Shown here: piece by piece, positions 11,204-25,300 of the stretch | Layout of the letters: every line of letters begins with the position of its first letter | Numbering within the stretch: position 1 is the first letter of the stretch | DNA from: Planoprotostelium fungivorum | Lineage: Eukaryota > Evosea > Variosea > Cavosteliida > Cavosteliaceae | Assembly: GCA_003024175.1 (NCBI GenBank) | Contig: MDYQ01000035.1 | Coordinates: forward strand, 1 to 64,000 | Direction of reading: 5' to 3' | DNA: 64,000 nucleotides | The notes under the pieces: model-generated | The model's input: only the letters and a program-made list of their open reading frames with translations | What the model was told of the DNA's origin: nothing | Databases searched by the model: none | Position numbers and translations under genes: made by a program

Positions 11204-13493
11204 TTATTCAAAATTGAGCAATGCTTGGTTGCGATGGAATGACTTCCTCTCTCCAGGGTCCAGGCCATCTTTATCTGGTGTGTAGTTCTTAAACCACGAC
11301 AGAAACTCTGGAATCTGTAGGTACCATCAGTCGAGCGTCTCCGGCGTCATCTCACCCAGGCCTTCTGTTCGTTCGTCATGAAAGTGAAGTTAGTTCCTCT
11401 CTCGCTGACTTCCCAAAACTCCCTCTGCGTGATGTTGAGCAGTTCTTGTGAGAAACTGTACAGAGTGTTAAATTGGCGGTGTTGATCATCTTAGTCACTC
11501 ACTGCCACAACCGCTTGTGAGATTCGTTGGGAAAATCTTCGTAGACTTTTCGAGCGTGCTCCTCGTGCCTAATTGGATGAGCTCTTCCTCTAAATAAGAG
11601 ATGAATCTGCTCACCCTTTACTGAGGTATGTCGTAGCTAAGATGATCTGTGCTTTTCTTATTCCTGTCATGGCCTTCTCATCCACTCCCTCTGATCCATC
11701 ATCTACTGTGAGGAAGATTCTCAACAGACTGTCATGTGTAGAGCTAATGAGGTTAGACGAGATCGAGCTGCTGATTTACCTTTTGATGAGGAAAGCTGTC
11801 TCACAGAGCACGCGAATATCATGAGAAATAACTTCCACCAAGAAGAGAAGGTTCATCGTCAAGCTGACGAAACTGATACAGTTAGAGATGCTAATCTACA
11901 GAGACGATGCACCTATAATATCGCAGGAATTTAGCGATTTTAACCGCTCTCGTCTCCAGCTCATTTTCTTCCTATTGATGTTTAGAATACATAATTCCAT
12001 CGACGTTACCTTTGCATTTTCGCTAGACATCTCCCTTCCGTATTGGATGACATATTCGCCCAGTTTTCGATACTGAAATAACACATTGTAGACCGTTCGG
12101 ATGTCCTTGTTATTGATGGATGCTCTCAGGTAAGTATTGAAAAATTTGATGGCCAAATCCAGAACGGGAAGGTCCATCCTGATGTGACATTAGACGGCGA
12201 TCGATCCGTTGTCATTCACCTCTCGGCCGCGCACTGTCCCATGATTCTTGTGTCCATGGAGATGTGATAGCATAACTCTTTCATGTACTTGAGAGATTCG
12301 CCGAACAACATCTGGTACTGTCTCAAGATCTTCCACTCCATCCAAGTCTTTCTCTCTTTCAGATCCTCAATGGCAGCATCCGATAGGGTGAGGAAGTCTG
12401 GCGATTGCCTAACCCATTGAGGCACTCGATACCAATAGGGGAACATGTTTTTCTTGAGGTTACCGTAATGAATCACATAACTACAAATCAGTTGAGGACA
12501 TCACACAGGTGACTCACCTGCACAGTGCATCGACGATCTCAGCGGTGATATTTTTGTCTTTCTTTTTCAGAGCTCCGTTGGCGGCATCCATGAGATGTTC
12601 CACAGCCATAGTGGCCTTCACTTGTTGTTTGTCGATATCTCTGTTCATCTTGAGTCTTCTATCTGATTGGATCCTCACCTTCCGTGCTCGTTCATGCAGT
12701 CTGCGGCAGCTCTCAGTCCAGAATCCATGATCATCGTGACGACCTTATCGGGCTCGAGGAAATAGAAGAGATAAGCCAAGAATGGGAATAAGAGCACCAG
12801 GTGAGAAACTACCATGGATAGGGATAAGACGATGGATGCCCTGGGTACGTAATTGTTTCCAATGGAGAGGTAGACCCAGAAACCAAAGGCGTTGCAAAAG
12901 ATGATGTAGCTGAGGGCCAACGTGATCTTGAGATCTTTGAAGAAGAGAGAGGTGACATGCGAGGTAAATCGACTTGCTGACAGCTGAAGAATGATTCCAA
13001 TGACCGTGATTAGGATACCAAAAATCACAGACATGGTGTTGAGCACGGCCTCAATCACTCCTCTTCCCTGGTCGATGTCCGGATTAAACGCTGTCTTCAC
13101 CATATCCACTATGGTATATCTGTTCTGTGCGACTCTCTCCGTTAACTTGTCGAACCCGAAGCAGAGGAACATCATGACCCATGATATGAGTGGAATGGCA
13201 ACAATGGCGAACCACGTCTTCTTGGGTAATTTGAATGGCGGCTTCCTTTGTTGTTTAAAGGGATCAACCTTTTCACTGCGTTCGCTTTCTTCGAGCTCTT
13301 GATCGATTTCCTACATCCATTCAGCTCCTTGGTGTATGAACGAGTTCACCTTCGTTCCATGTTCTAATATATAAGTAGCGGCAGAGCGAGGTGTCAGATG
13401 AGGCTTTCCACCGATGGTGATATTGGCTCTTGCGAATGGACTTAGTGATTCATCCGAGGACCATATAGACGCTGCAGCTGCTGCACCTGCCAT
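11204..13493 (-). CDS. DUF2254-like polytopic membrane protein
   Basis: From the Met at 13493 there is a short polar N-terminus (ANITIGGKPHLTPRSAATYI), a 39-nt intron, then EIDQELEESERSEKVDPF and four hydrophobic segments: TWFAIVAIPLISWVMMFLC, TMSVIFGILITVIGIILQL, ITLALSYIIFCNAFGFWVYL and SLSMVVSHLVLLFPFLAYLF. The phrase LQLSASRFTSHVTSLFFKD between segments two and three matches the LQ-x-S-x-x-x-F-x-x-R/H motif of DUF2254, a family best known from bacteria. The large C-terminal part (DIDKQQVKATMAVEHLMDAA, WYRVPQWVRQSPDF, and on to NYTPDKDGLDPGERKSF) is soluble and helical, spread over several small exons, and ends with stop TAA inside GAATAAA at 11204. Function unknown. Divergent from the SPAG17-like gene by 94 bp. 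Confidence 0.55.
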
Positions 13494-13586
13494 CAAGGCA
13501 ATGAGCTGAGTATTTCCCGTGTGACAAAACTATTTTTAGACCAAAGTGGTTGTTTGCTGATTTGAAATTCACAGACTTTCGTGTTG

Positions 13587-16500
13587 ATGGAACCACAAGA
13601 GGCCAGCCCTCAAGTCCAAGATGGCGCGTCGATCACTACACCAACAATAGATGAGAATAACACTCCCAGAGAGATCATCGTCAGCAAATCATGGAGACGT
13701 TTTGTCTCATGGGTTCTTCCGTCTGCTGCTGTCGATCAATTCACCTTACTTTCCACTCTGAAGAAGGCGAGCAGAGTCAAATTTCAGCTGATCACTCCCG
13801 ATACTCTGCTCGAGTTCTTCAAAAAGAAAACCGATTTCTATCAAGAGCTCAAGAAGGTGAGCGTCGAAAGATGCGGAGGTGTCAAGTCTATAGGTCAATC
13901 CCAAAGAGATCTCTACGGACCTATTGTTGAGAATGACAGCGGCACGGCTGAATCAGCCACCCGATTGGACATCTCATCAAAAATTGAATACATATGTGAA
14001 AGAGACACCACCTGCCGCTGCAGGCGCCGACGTAAAGAAGAAGAGAGCCGTGGAAGCGAGAGCAAAGCGCACTACCACAGGTGGATGTGCTTGATCTTTT
14101 CGTGATCGTAACCTCCTTCCAGAAGATTATCCCGAGGGAGGACCTGACGTTTACTTCTTCCTTTTGGATGTCATACGATCAGTGAAAGATCTCCAAGCTC
14201 TTCACAGTTTGGGACACGCAATTGATGCGATCATCCCCATCGATGCCGTACCTGGCACAGCAAACAATCAACGTTCACCCGACAACTCGAAAGCTGTATC
14301 TTTCAACGACGAAGAGATACAGCTGGTACTGAAGGATGAATTGCAATTGGCCGTTCGATCGCAAGAGATAGCGGCGTTTGAAGAGACCGTGATGACCGAG
14401 GAGGTGAGATAAAGTTGCTATGTGAAAATTGAGAACAGAAGGTGACGCTGGATCCTTCTTTAACGGATGTACTCGCCATGAAGGTGTACGACATCCTTCG
14501 CATGAAGAAGGAATACGACAACTGGATGAAGACCATCACCATCAGTAGGTTGAATCCACCTTCCTTGCGCGTAGCGAATGACTATCAGGTGCGGGAAGAT
14601 GATTTCAAGTGGATTGAACGGATCAGGTGTACAGCGCGGCGATTAACTCTGTACCAAATCATTCTCTTTCGGTCCCATTCATTGTTGATGCGATGATTCA
14701 GGAGGTGGTCGGTGAGAAATAGAAGATACTTGTCCGAGAAATATTAAAACAAAAACAGAGAGATATGATAGTATTGAACCAATTCCCGAAGAATCGTGTG
14801 CACCGGTGGCGAGCAAATTGATGGAATATTTAGACTCAGCACTCTCTAAACTGACTCTATCATCCACTATGGATGGTGATACCACTTATACGAGTACGAC
14901 AGACAACGACATGACGGATGATATCGATTCTAATTGCGCAGAAGAATTGTGGGCCAGATGGAGAGATGAAATTTAATGTATTACAGGATGATTGTCAATG
15001 AGAACAATCGAGTGGTGCAGTTTGGGCATGGTATCATCGATGCAGACGGGAGAAAATTGGTAGATATCAATTTCCGGTCGATGGAGGTATGACATCAAGA
15101 TGATTCGTTCCTAAAACCACGCAGATGATGTACCAGAACATCGAAGCCCTGAAGAATCTGAATTTTTCGGACTTGACAGAGGAAGAGAAGGAGGAGCAGG
15201 AGGATATACATGTAGATAGGATGGAATTCCATGCGTACTCTCAGAAATTTACACCTCTTCAAATCAACGACTGCATGCTACTGTTCCAATTTGAAGACAT
15301 GATCAACGATCACATCCATTCGGTTCACCTTCCAGATGCGGAGGTGATTCAAATTTTATCATACCAATCGATGATCTGAAACAAGGATGACGATCGATTG
15401 GATGTGAATCTGTCAGATTTCAATATCTACGAACAACTGAGCACCGAATCTCTTCACCAAGGGATTATGTCAGCGAGGGTGCAAGACGACAAGATCTTGA
15501 CACAATACGATTCCTTCTCCGACACCTTCTTAGTGGCCATTTACCATCATGTGCCTCTGGGACGAATATCCGTGGATTCTCGATGGGACGCTGACATTTT
15601 CGCACGTTCCTGCTTTGGAAGATGGACTACGGTGAATTATAAGAATATCGTGAATGTACTGACTCTGTAAAGAGTTACATCGCTCAACTAGCGGCTCGAC
15701 GGGTGGAGAAGGAGCAACAACAGAAGATAGCAGACCAACAAGCGGCAGAGAGGGTGGAGAAGGCTAGTTCCGCGAATATCAAATTGCCTGAATCACTGAT
15801 AAGTCTGCAACACATACAACAACAGAAGCAGATTCAACAACGGGAGATTGAAGCGCAGCAGAAGGAACAGAAGGAAGAGGAGGTCTCACCGACGGAGAAG
15901 GAGGTCCGTACTATGTATGATATAGAAAGCACGCAGGTGAGAATACTTCTTCCAAATGATGTTTCGACAAGTCATAAACAAATCTGACATCTTTGAGGTG
16001 GATGCTGCAGTGAACATGACGACCCTTTACCCTGTGGATGGATCCTACTTGAGATTGATCAAGTTACAATATCCCACCAAGAATAACACCATCTGTACTG
16101 CTTCCACAATTACAATGGGTAATATTCGACTCAATATCACCTTTTAACTTGATGATCTTCAGGCGATAATAGTTATCATTTGGAAGAAGGAAAGTTGACG
16201 TGTTATCTGGGGATGATATCTGAAGTCGACGTCTTGTGGCTCACACGCGAAGAGGAGAGCGTCTATATGCAGCACACCATGCGAAGTGGTCTCATCATAG
16301 GACATCAAATGGGAGATCGAACTATCGTTCAGCGATATCTCTTACCTACAGTTGAAGAAGAATATTTCGAGACGTTCGATATGAACGGAGATCGCCCGAG
16401 AAGCAGACACCGACAATTTCTCCCTCGAGCGACTCTCAGCGGAACTCTAAAACGAGAGACGCGAAGGTGAGGGTGCACCGCAGTAATTAGACTCACTCAA

Positions 16501-19190
16501 GCAGAGTTTTCGCTGAAAGTGGCACCCTTACTCAATATTTTGAGGATGGATCAACGGAATCGATCACTCTAAGTGAAGGTGGAAGTACCACTGTCGTATC
16601 ATCCAATGGAGAGCGAACCTTCATCTCTTTCTCGGGCGTTCGCAAAACAGTCAATGTCGGAGGAATCGTAATCAACTCGCAGCCGATAGGTGAATGACTT
16701 GAGAAAAGAATCAAACTCACGCCAAACAGGAGTATCCAAGGTAAAGGATATCGAGACACGACAAGAGACATCGACGAGAGAAGACATGTTGCAGATCACC
16801 AACCGAACGGATGGTACGACTATTGTTACAATGCCCGATGGTACCGTTCTGACCGGGTACCCTTCTCACAAAGATCTCATCGCTGATGGCAATGTGAATC
16901 AATCGGTAAGTCATTCACGTTCATCATCTGGCTGAGGTAATTAGACACAGAAGAAACCGCTCGTATCCGCGGAATCGCCTTGCTTCGCAGGGATGATCAT
17001 GTACAGTGACGGAAGTAGCGAGACATCCCCTCTAGGATCCAGCAACATCCGAATCGTGATGAAAGGAGATCACGTACTCGCGTACTACTCTTCTATGGAC
17101 TCTGCACAAGTAGATCTGATCAAGTGAGATCGTCTGTCTTCATCTCAGAAGATCTGATCGTAGTAGATTATCATCTGAAGGGAAGGTTATATTGGTACCC
17201 AGAGGTGTTACGGAGGGTGGAGAGAACAAAGGAATTTACTTCGTATCTCTCACTGATAATTCGATCGTGACACACGTGAGCTCATATTATATGAGTTGAT
17301 CTGATAAATGCAGGATGAGGAAGATAACTTCTATTCGATTCACAAGGAGCATGCAGAAGTGAAGTTGAAGGAAAAAGAGGACGGTGAGGGGACAGATCTT
17401 GAAGCGTATACCAACGATGAAACAGAAGACGACACCAGAACTTTGAGTCATCCGCCCGCTCTCTTTGGTCTGAGAAGAGATGGTGGAGGGTTCAGATTAT
17501 TGAGACAAGAGGATTTAGACGCTTATCTATCATACAAGAAGAAAAAATATCAATCGGATGATTTTCTACTTCGAAGCGTGAGTACCTCATTGTGATACAA
17601 TGTCTGATCGATGCACAGTCAGAACCCGATGGAAGAGAATTCTTAACCGTTGTCGGAAGGTTAGAATCGCCGCAAGAGGATGTTCATCCAGAAAACGATG
17701 TGGGTCCTACAGCGTAGTGCACGATCTAAAGAGATAACAGATCGAGTCAATGGAAACCATCATCACTTCCAGGAATCTCGTTCCCACTGTGACCACATTC
17801 AGAAAATTCGAAAAGCACTCGTCACTGAGCCGAGATCAACAAGACGAATTGATGGACGAATTAGAAGCCTTCGAAACGTACAAAGACGAGAGAGAGGATA
17901 TCATCAACCGATCTGTGATCGATGAGCGTTCAGAGCAGGTGGATTCACTACTTCATATTCATCTCAATATGATTCAGTTGAAACAAGAGGAGCAGATAGT
18001 GAGACAGAGAGTCCAGCAATATCTTCAAGATCGCGAGAAGAGCAGTGTGAGCCCAGTCGAAAACGATGTGCGAAATCAACTGCAGACGATCGAAGCCAAG
18101 AAGAACGAGAACGTGGGCAAACCTTCATTCCAGGAACCCAGCGAGAGACAGAAACACCAGGTGAAGAGATCTTCACGATTGAAATTGAGATGATACAGTC
18201 GAACAAACAGAAGAGGGTAAGGGAGAGAGATGCCCCTGGGCCCAGAGCTCGCGGCACAGTGGAGACGAATGGTCTGCGTTATTTCGACCACGAGGAGGGC
18301 AGAGCCTTCCTGGCTTCATCGGAAGCTCAGAAAGCTTATTCCAGACCCGAACGTCCATCTTCACACTCCTCACAGAGACCACAATCTTCTCAGAGGCTGA
18401 CCGACTCCCAACGAAAAGCACACATCAACATGTCTGACATAGTCACGGTGGGACGTTATCACACACCGTGGTACTCATGACACACAGGATTACGAATCAC
18501 CACCACAGACACCGAAAGAGTTACCACCCGTCGCACCTCCACCCGGCGTGGGACACCCAGGCAAGCGTATTGAGTCACCCACCGATCACAAGCGAGACTT
18601 TAGAGGCACGCGCACCTTATTATCGTACAACTCGAGATCTTCTATTGATGGACAGAACGGGAAGGTGAGAGATCATCGATGCTACGTGTGGTGAACGATC
18701 GTCAGCCATCAAAAACGGAATCACCCGGTAAGAGAAAAACGAGGACGGTTGTTCTGGGCAATACAAATCTACCTGGTGTCCCGGTTCCACTGACGACTCA
18801 CCTGTTTGACGTGTTTCCACCCAAGATTGATTTTGGGACGGTTGCCCTGGGACACACGTACAAGACCGTCATTCAATTAGTCAATATTGGGATCGACACG
18901 GGAAGGTACAAGGTCAAACAACCCAAATCGAAAGAGTTGAAGGTGATCAGTAATCACACGCAAGTAACCGGCGATGCTGATGAATCTAGGTTCACTATGT
19001 CCCTGGTCCAGTGGCCCCAGGTATCACTGTGAAGATGGACTTGGAATACTCTCCGACTTCTCTCGATGCTTTGGAAGACCAAGTTTTACGGATCGACACA
19101 GAGAACGAGACTTTCAATCTCCCCATCCGCGCCGTGGTAGAGGCAGAGGTACCCAATCGGTTGAGCAAAGGAATTTATCTCATCAAATAA
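13587..19190 (+). CDS. SPAG17/PF6-like axonemal central-apparatus protein
   Basis: A very long flagellar protein expected in the C1a projection of the axoneme central pair. Start at 13587 (MEPQEASPQVQDG). Family landmarks: the N-terminal helical part (RFVSWVLPSAAVDQFTLLS), an FLLDVIRSVKDLQALHSLG segment, a middle region with charged coiled coil (VEKEQQQKIADQQAAERVEK), repeats of the type TQYFEDGSTESITLSEGGST and TNRTDGTTIVTMPDGTVLTG that are characteristic of SPAG17, a GREFLTVVGRLES segment, and a C-terminal immunoglobulin-like ASH module (FPPKIDFGTVALGHTYKTVI, then VNIGIDTGRYKVKQP). It stops with TAA at 19188-19190, overlapping AATAAA. About 20 short introns. Roughly 1,700 residues, somewhat shorter than animal SPAG17. 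Confidence 0.8.
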
Positions 19191-19443
19191 ATGAAACGAA
19201 GACTGTCATTTGATCTGTGATGATGGTCCCCGATATGCGGACACGTATTTCGATGTTTTCTTGTGAAATTTATGGACTTGTCGGTGATATTGGTGTGAAT
19301 GCATGTACAGAGAAAAGTGATCGATTGTAGTGAAGCAGAGAGGAGCGCACGATAGAATAGTGACGAATTGAAGGTGGTGGCGAACAACGTTTACTAATTT
19401 GCATTAGAATTGTCGGAAGCTCCTTCCTTGCCTGGGGTGGACT

Positions 19444-19765
19444 TCAAGATTCAAAGAGATCATTCAATTCCAGGTGGCCATTCAGCAGCTTCCCGTAAAA
19501 GTCTTCGTTCTTTTCCTTGAGTGTGTCGATCCTTTGGTGCAAGCGTTGTATGTACCTTGTATCTCGGACATCGCTCTCAATTGCGTCATTGAGGACCTGA
19601 GCCATCAAGTCTCTGGCCTCTCTCTTCATGTAAGAGTTCCTTTTGTTAATTGGTCTTGACAATTCATCTGCTATGGTCTTCAAGTTCCGCTGAAAGCTTG
19701 TGAGGTTGGTGCTGGATAAGTCAGTTGGTGGGAAACAGAGTATCTTTTGCTCACTTTGCAGCCAT
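19444..19765 (-). CDS. Small coiled-coil protein, unknown
   Basis: A small gene of about 90 codons. The start at 19765 (MAA) is joined through a 43-nt intron with GTGAGC donor to TNLTSFQRNLKTIADEL. The rest is helical and charged (NSYMKREARDLMAQVLNDAI, RYIQRLHQRIDTLKEKNEDF) and ends NGHLELNDLFES with TGA at 19444. No family recognised; size and heptads would suit a subunit of a larger complex. Convergent with the SPAG17-like gene. Confidence 0.55.
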
Positions 19766-20010
19766 GGATGCTTCTTTCTCTCTTTCTACCTCGTTTTAAG
19801 CTGAATCCATGTGGAAATCTGGCGTTGTAGAAATGAGGGGAAAACGGGGTAAGGCAATATCATCCCGATTGTGAATTTTACACAAAAAAATCGGCAGAGA
19901 AGCACGACTCGTGTGGATCCAGCAGCAGAATACCACAAGCAAGGTATCAAAGAGGCGGATTCTCATCGGCAGCAAGCACCGAGAACAGAAAAAGTACAGT
20001 CGTTTGGTAT

Positions 20011-22171
20011 TTATTGTTGTATGTCAGCCAATCTCGACTTCCTCGGCTCTCGATCAAGAGACATTCTGTACAATGTGGGCTCATCCAACGTCGTTCCTTT
20101 CTTCAGATAACTCGTGATCTGATGAACTGTGGCAAAGTGGTACGGTGTCTGCTGGTAGGTCTGTAAAAGAGAAATGACCGCGTAGATCAACTTTCTCTTG
20201 GCAAAGTTGATCATCTTCACTCCCTCCACCTCTATGCAATCTGGATTCTCTTCCATAAAAGTTAAATCGGTCAAGTGAACGCCCCTAGTCTCGTCAGTCT
20301 CTCCCTTCACTCTCTTCACACGCACAGATAAGGTATGGCCGGTGAAGATAACTTTAGAGTGTCTCTATAGATTTTGAACCCGTTTTCCGTGTTCATGAGC
20401 TTCTCGATCTCCTGTCGCGTCTGTGACATCGTGAGTCGATTCTCTCGCGTTGACTTTCACCTCTACGATGTTCGCCGGTATACCCTCCCACGAGTGTTTC
20501 AGTCTATGTACACATGCCATGTTAAACGCAGCGATGATGGCTGGATCTGTCTTCAGTTCGTCTCTTCTTCGTCTGACTCACCCGTCAAGCTGTTAAAGTT
20601 GTTCAGCTGCCGCAAGTGTTTGGCCACTTTTAAGAATTTGGTGATGGCTTTCGTTCTGTTTTTTAATCTCTCGGGTGAGATGATCATGGTGGCCACCCAG
20701 GATGACACGTTGTTGAATCGATCGATCATACTCAGCACGTTCTTCGCCTTATGTTTTAATTTGGGCTTACTCCAAGCCAAGTTGAGTAGTTCCTCCGGCT
20801 GTCTCGGCGTGTGAGTCGTCGCGTGTCTTCCTTCGTGTCCCTCTCACCTTGATTATAGAAAAGATCTCGTAGTCGATGAGAGTCATCTGCCGTGCGAGTT
20901 CTTCATCTTCAATGTCGAAATAATTCAATTGATCCGAAAAGATATTCTTCGTGATCTACAACGAGTGAGTTTTTCATCATCAGACGATCGTCACCAGAGG
21001 TTCCAATTTCTTCATGTTCTGAACTCTTCTGGACGTTCCACTGTCCATCTTCGATATCGAGTTCTGAAGTGAATTGGCCAGAGCCGCCTCACCCTCCGCT
21101 CGCATGAGTTGAACGAGGGAGATGGCGTTGCCCTTTAATGACTCATTGAAGTCGGTCGAGTACTCTTCCAGCCATTTTTTGATGACACTGCAGACCCTCA
21201 ATCGTATCCTCTTGATGCTTTCGTTTCGATTGGGTGAGTCCGCCTCGAAGGACATGGGCACATGGTACCTCTCCACTATACATCATCAGATGATGCCCAC
21301 ACCCTTCCTTCTTCTCTCACCCAATTTATCAAAGAGCTTCTTCGGTGTGGTGAATGATTGATACGTCAACAGGAATATGTTTTGGAAGGTCGTATGATGT
21401 TCAGTGACCGATGTGAGGAAGCCGATGAGACCGTTGAGGGTGCCCGCCTTGACAATCTTCTCTTCATCGGGTGTTCCCTTTGAGATGATCTCGATCACTT
21501 GTTCTTTGGCTATAGATGCACTCCATATGTCGATCGTCTCTTCCATGTCTTCCTCTTCTTGAATGCCAACTTGGAGCAGGTGCTCTTCCAACTCCACTTG
21601 TCGATCCTTCTTTAAACCCAAAACTCTTCCCAACCTCTCATCGATGGCGAGGTCGTAGACTTTTTCCGTGTCGCGTAAAGCGTTATTAAGGTGCATCACG
21701 AGATAACTTCGATTGGACTGTCTCTTGTTGTTGTCTGTAGAGATTGATTAATCATCCGAGATCATTTTCACGATATTGACTCACATGCGAGTGCGCTTTC
21801 TTTCTCTAAAGCTAATTTTACGGATTCTAAACCTTGTGTCATGAGATGCTGCATGATTAATTGTATCAAGTCCTCTTTGCTTAATCTGTCGCGAACATCT
21901 TTTCTCCCAGGATTGTATATTTCAGAGAAGGTCAAAGCCCTTAAGAGTGGACTGACTCTCTCTCTTACTTCTTTGACAGATGGATGAGCCTTCTGAACGC
22001 GCGGCAGCCAACCGCTTCGATCCACTTGATTGTCTAATTGATGTTTCTGTGCACTCGCCAATAGCACTGCGCATGTTTCAACCTCCATACTCCATCCAAT
22101 GTCTCACCGGCTTCACTCCGTAAAGAAGGTGGCTCGTTACCTGCGCCATCGTCTCTCGATGCGTCTGCCAT
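20011..22171 (-). CDS. LisH-containing Ras guanine nucleotide exchange factor
   Basis: Activates Ras-family GTPases by promoting GDP release. The start at 22171 gives [20 protein letters not shown], then after a 41-nt intron a helical N-terminus. LisH-like motif: [20 protein letters not shown]. The RasGEF-N (REM) region lies about 21290-21560 ([38 protein letters not shown]). The catalytic CDC25 region spans about 20980-20100: [57 protein letters not shown] and [20 protein letters not shown]. Stop TAA at 20011 lies inside CAATAAA. LisH plus RasGEF is a layout known from amoebozoan Gef proteins. Divergent from the V-ATPase gene by 156 bp. Confidence 0.9.
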
Positions 22172-22327
22172 CGGGTTGGAAAACGAGGCGCAGAGTGGCT
22201 GAGCATTGAAAGTTCGTGTCGACACGAACATCCGAAATGCATGGAAAAGTCGGGTCACGATAGGAAACGTCGACCGGGAGGGAAAAAGAGCATACGAGCA
22301 TCATCAGCAGCAAGAAAAGGCCACACC

Positions 22328-25300
22328 ATGGGAGAACTATTTCGCTCTGAGCCAATGCAGCTGGTGCAGCTCTTTGTGCAAATTGAAGCCGCACACGACA
22401 CTGTCGATCAACTGGGTCAACTGGGTTTAGTCCAATTCAAGGATGTGCGTATGAGGTTTGGGAGGGTTCTCTTCTGACCATCTTTCAGTTGAACCCTGAG
22501 GTCAGCCCCTTCCAGAGAAACTTTGTCAACGAAGTCAAGCGTTGCGATGAAATGGAGAGGAAGCTCAACTTCTTCGGAGAACAGATCGAGAAAGAGTTGA
22601 AAGAGATTCAAATTGAGAGGAAGAGTGAAGAGGAACTCTCCCTCGTAACCCTCTCCGAGGTCAATGGTGACAACCGCATCACCAATCAGATGGACGAGTT
22701 AGAGAACCAATTCGATGAGATCGAGAGAGAACTCACCCAGGTAACTTTCCGCTCTTCAACTCCGACAAACATCTCTCATTTATCCAACTGATATCTCCAC
22801 CCATCTTCAACATTAAAACGTTCTCCACACGGAAAACTGAAACCGACCGACAGGTTAACCAAAACCAAGAGCAGCTCACGAGAAACTACAACGAACTCGT
22901 CGAACTGCAGAACATGTTGAAGAAGGACTCCGTATTCTTCTCCGAGGTCGGTACTGTCTCGTCTCACCATGTGATGACAAAAAACAGAACACGAACCAAA
23001 ATTTCGACGATAGAAGAGAAGAAGTCAGAGGACTCTTGTCCGAGAGCGAGGCATCGAGATCGGTCAAGCTTGGCTTCTTGACCGGAGTCATTCTCAGAGA
23101 GAGACTGCCCAATTTCGAGCGCATCTTGTGGAGATCGACGAGAGGAAACTTGTACTTGAAGCACGATCCCATCAGCACTCGCATCAAGGACCCACACACC
23201 GGAGAAGAGGTGAACATCCATCACCCTATCTCCCTCATGATGTTGACATCTCACGTGACACCGACACAACACCTCATCATGCGATCATCCACCTCCACCA
23301 TTTCACGATTGACACACGTAGGTGGACAAGGACGTATTTATTGTCTTCTACCAAGGAGAGAGGATCCAGACGAAAATCAAGAAGATCTGCGAGACCTTTG
23401 GAGCTAACGTCTACCCCTGCCCCTCCGATCCCAAAGAGAGAAAAGATCTCCTGCACCAGATCAACCAGAGACTCGACGACCTCAAGGCCGTTTTATCTCA
23501 GACGAGCAAGCACCGAAGGTGATCCATCACCGACATCATGTCATGTGACACGATCAGATCGACCCTCATGGACATTGGTCGACGCTACGGAACGTGGAGA
23601 GAGAAGGTCGTGAAAGAGAAGGCCATCTTCGATACGATGAACAAGTTCAACTACGACAATGGAAGAAAGTGTCTCATCGCAGAAGGTTGGTGCCCAAAGA
23701 CATCGACCGAGAGGATCGTCAACGCCATGAGAAACGCCACAGAGACCTCCGGTGCCCTAGTCCCTTCGATTCTCAGCGTCATCCAATCGAGAGAAGAGCC
23801 CCCCACTTCATTCAAGACCAACAAGTTCACCTCTGGTTTCCAGGGCATCGTCGATGCCTACGGTATCGCTCGGTATGGAGAAGTCAACCCGGCCGTGTTT
23901 GACATCATCACCTTCCCCTTCTTGTTTGCCGTCATGTTTGGTGACATTGGACACGGTCTGATCATGCTGCTCCTGGCGGTCTACTTTGTCATCAACGAGA
24001 AGAGTCTCGGTAAGACGAAGCTGAACGAGATGATCAAGACGATCTTTGATGGAAGGTACCTCTTGCTCATGATGGGTCTCTTCTCTCTGTACACCGGTCT
24101 CATCTACAACGAGACCTTCGCCGTGCCCATCACTCTGTCGGGTCTGCAGGGATTTGATCAAGAGTCTTGCCACTCTCAGGGTGTCTGCCAGCAGAAGGTC
24201 AACTCCGTCTATCCCTTTGGTGTAGATCCCGTGAGTGACATTTTATTCTATTTTATTCTTTTTTCATCCGATTTCCATCCTCTCGAGATGATTTCTTCTC
24301 TGCATCATGACATATGATATCACGTGGAATGACATTCGGCAGACTTGGTTTGGAGCTGAGAACGCCCTCATGTTCTCGAACAGTCTGAAGATGAAGATGT
24401 CCATCATCTTTGGTGTCGTTCAGATGTCCGTCGGTATCGTCCTCTCTCTCTTCAACGCCATGCACTTTAGAAAGCCACTCGACATCTGGTGCGAGTTTGT
24501 GCCCCAGATGATCTTCCTCCAGGCCATCTTTGGCTGGCTCGTATTCCTCATTCTGTTCAAGTGGTGCCACTACTATGAGGACCCCTCTCAGGCTCCCTTC
24601 ATTCTCAACGCTCTCATCAAGATGTTCTTGTCTCCCGGTGTCGTCGATGACACGAATCGATTCTTTGATGGGCAGCTGGGTGAGCCTGTCACATCGTCGA
24701 TGCGATATCACGCATCGTCGATGTCATTCACATCGACTGACTCGAATAGGTCTCCAGTGGTTCTTGATCTTCCTGGCCTTCGTGTCCGTCCCATGGATGT
24801 TGGTGGCTAAGCCGATGATCTTGAGACAGAGACACAACGAGTCTCTCCTGGCTAACCCACACCACGGTGATGATGAAGAAGAGAGCAACGGCCACGGTGG
24901 AGACGATCACGGTCACGGAGGAGAGTTTGACTTTGGAGAGATCTTCATCCACCAGATCATCCACACGATCGAGTTTGTCTTGGGTTGTGTCTCCAACACG
25001 GCTTCTTACCTCAGATTGTGGGCCCTGTCGCTCGCTCACTCTCGTGAGTTTTCATCTTTTCATCACGATGATCACGTCCATGATGAAGGTGAACATGTTC
25101 TGACTTTGGGACAGAGTTATCTGAGGTGTTCTGGGCCAGACTCTTCATGCTTACCTTTGGCATCGGTAACGATACTGCAAACAGAGGTGCCAGCGTGGTG
25201 GCCATCTTCATCGGCTGGAGCATCTGGGCCGGAGTGACGATGGGAGTGCTGATGGTTATGGAGTCTCTCTCTTCCTTCTTGCACGCCCTCAGACTGCACT

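Noticed and set aside
24108-24118. ATCTACAACG in the V-ATPase gene as an example of the splice-associated motif
   Set aside because: It is coding (LIYNETF) and conserved in the protein family, so it is a chance match. The same holds for 63535 (IYNND).
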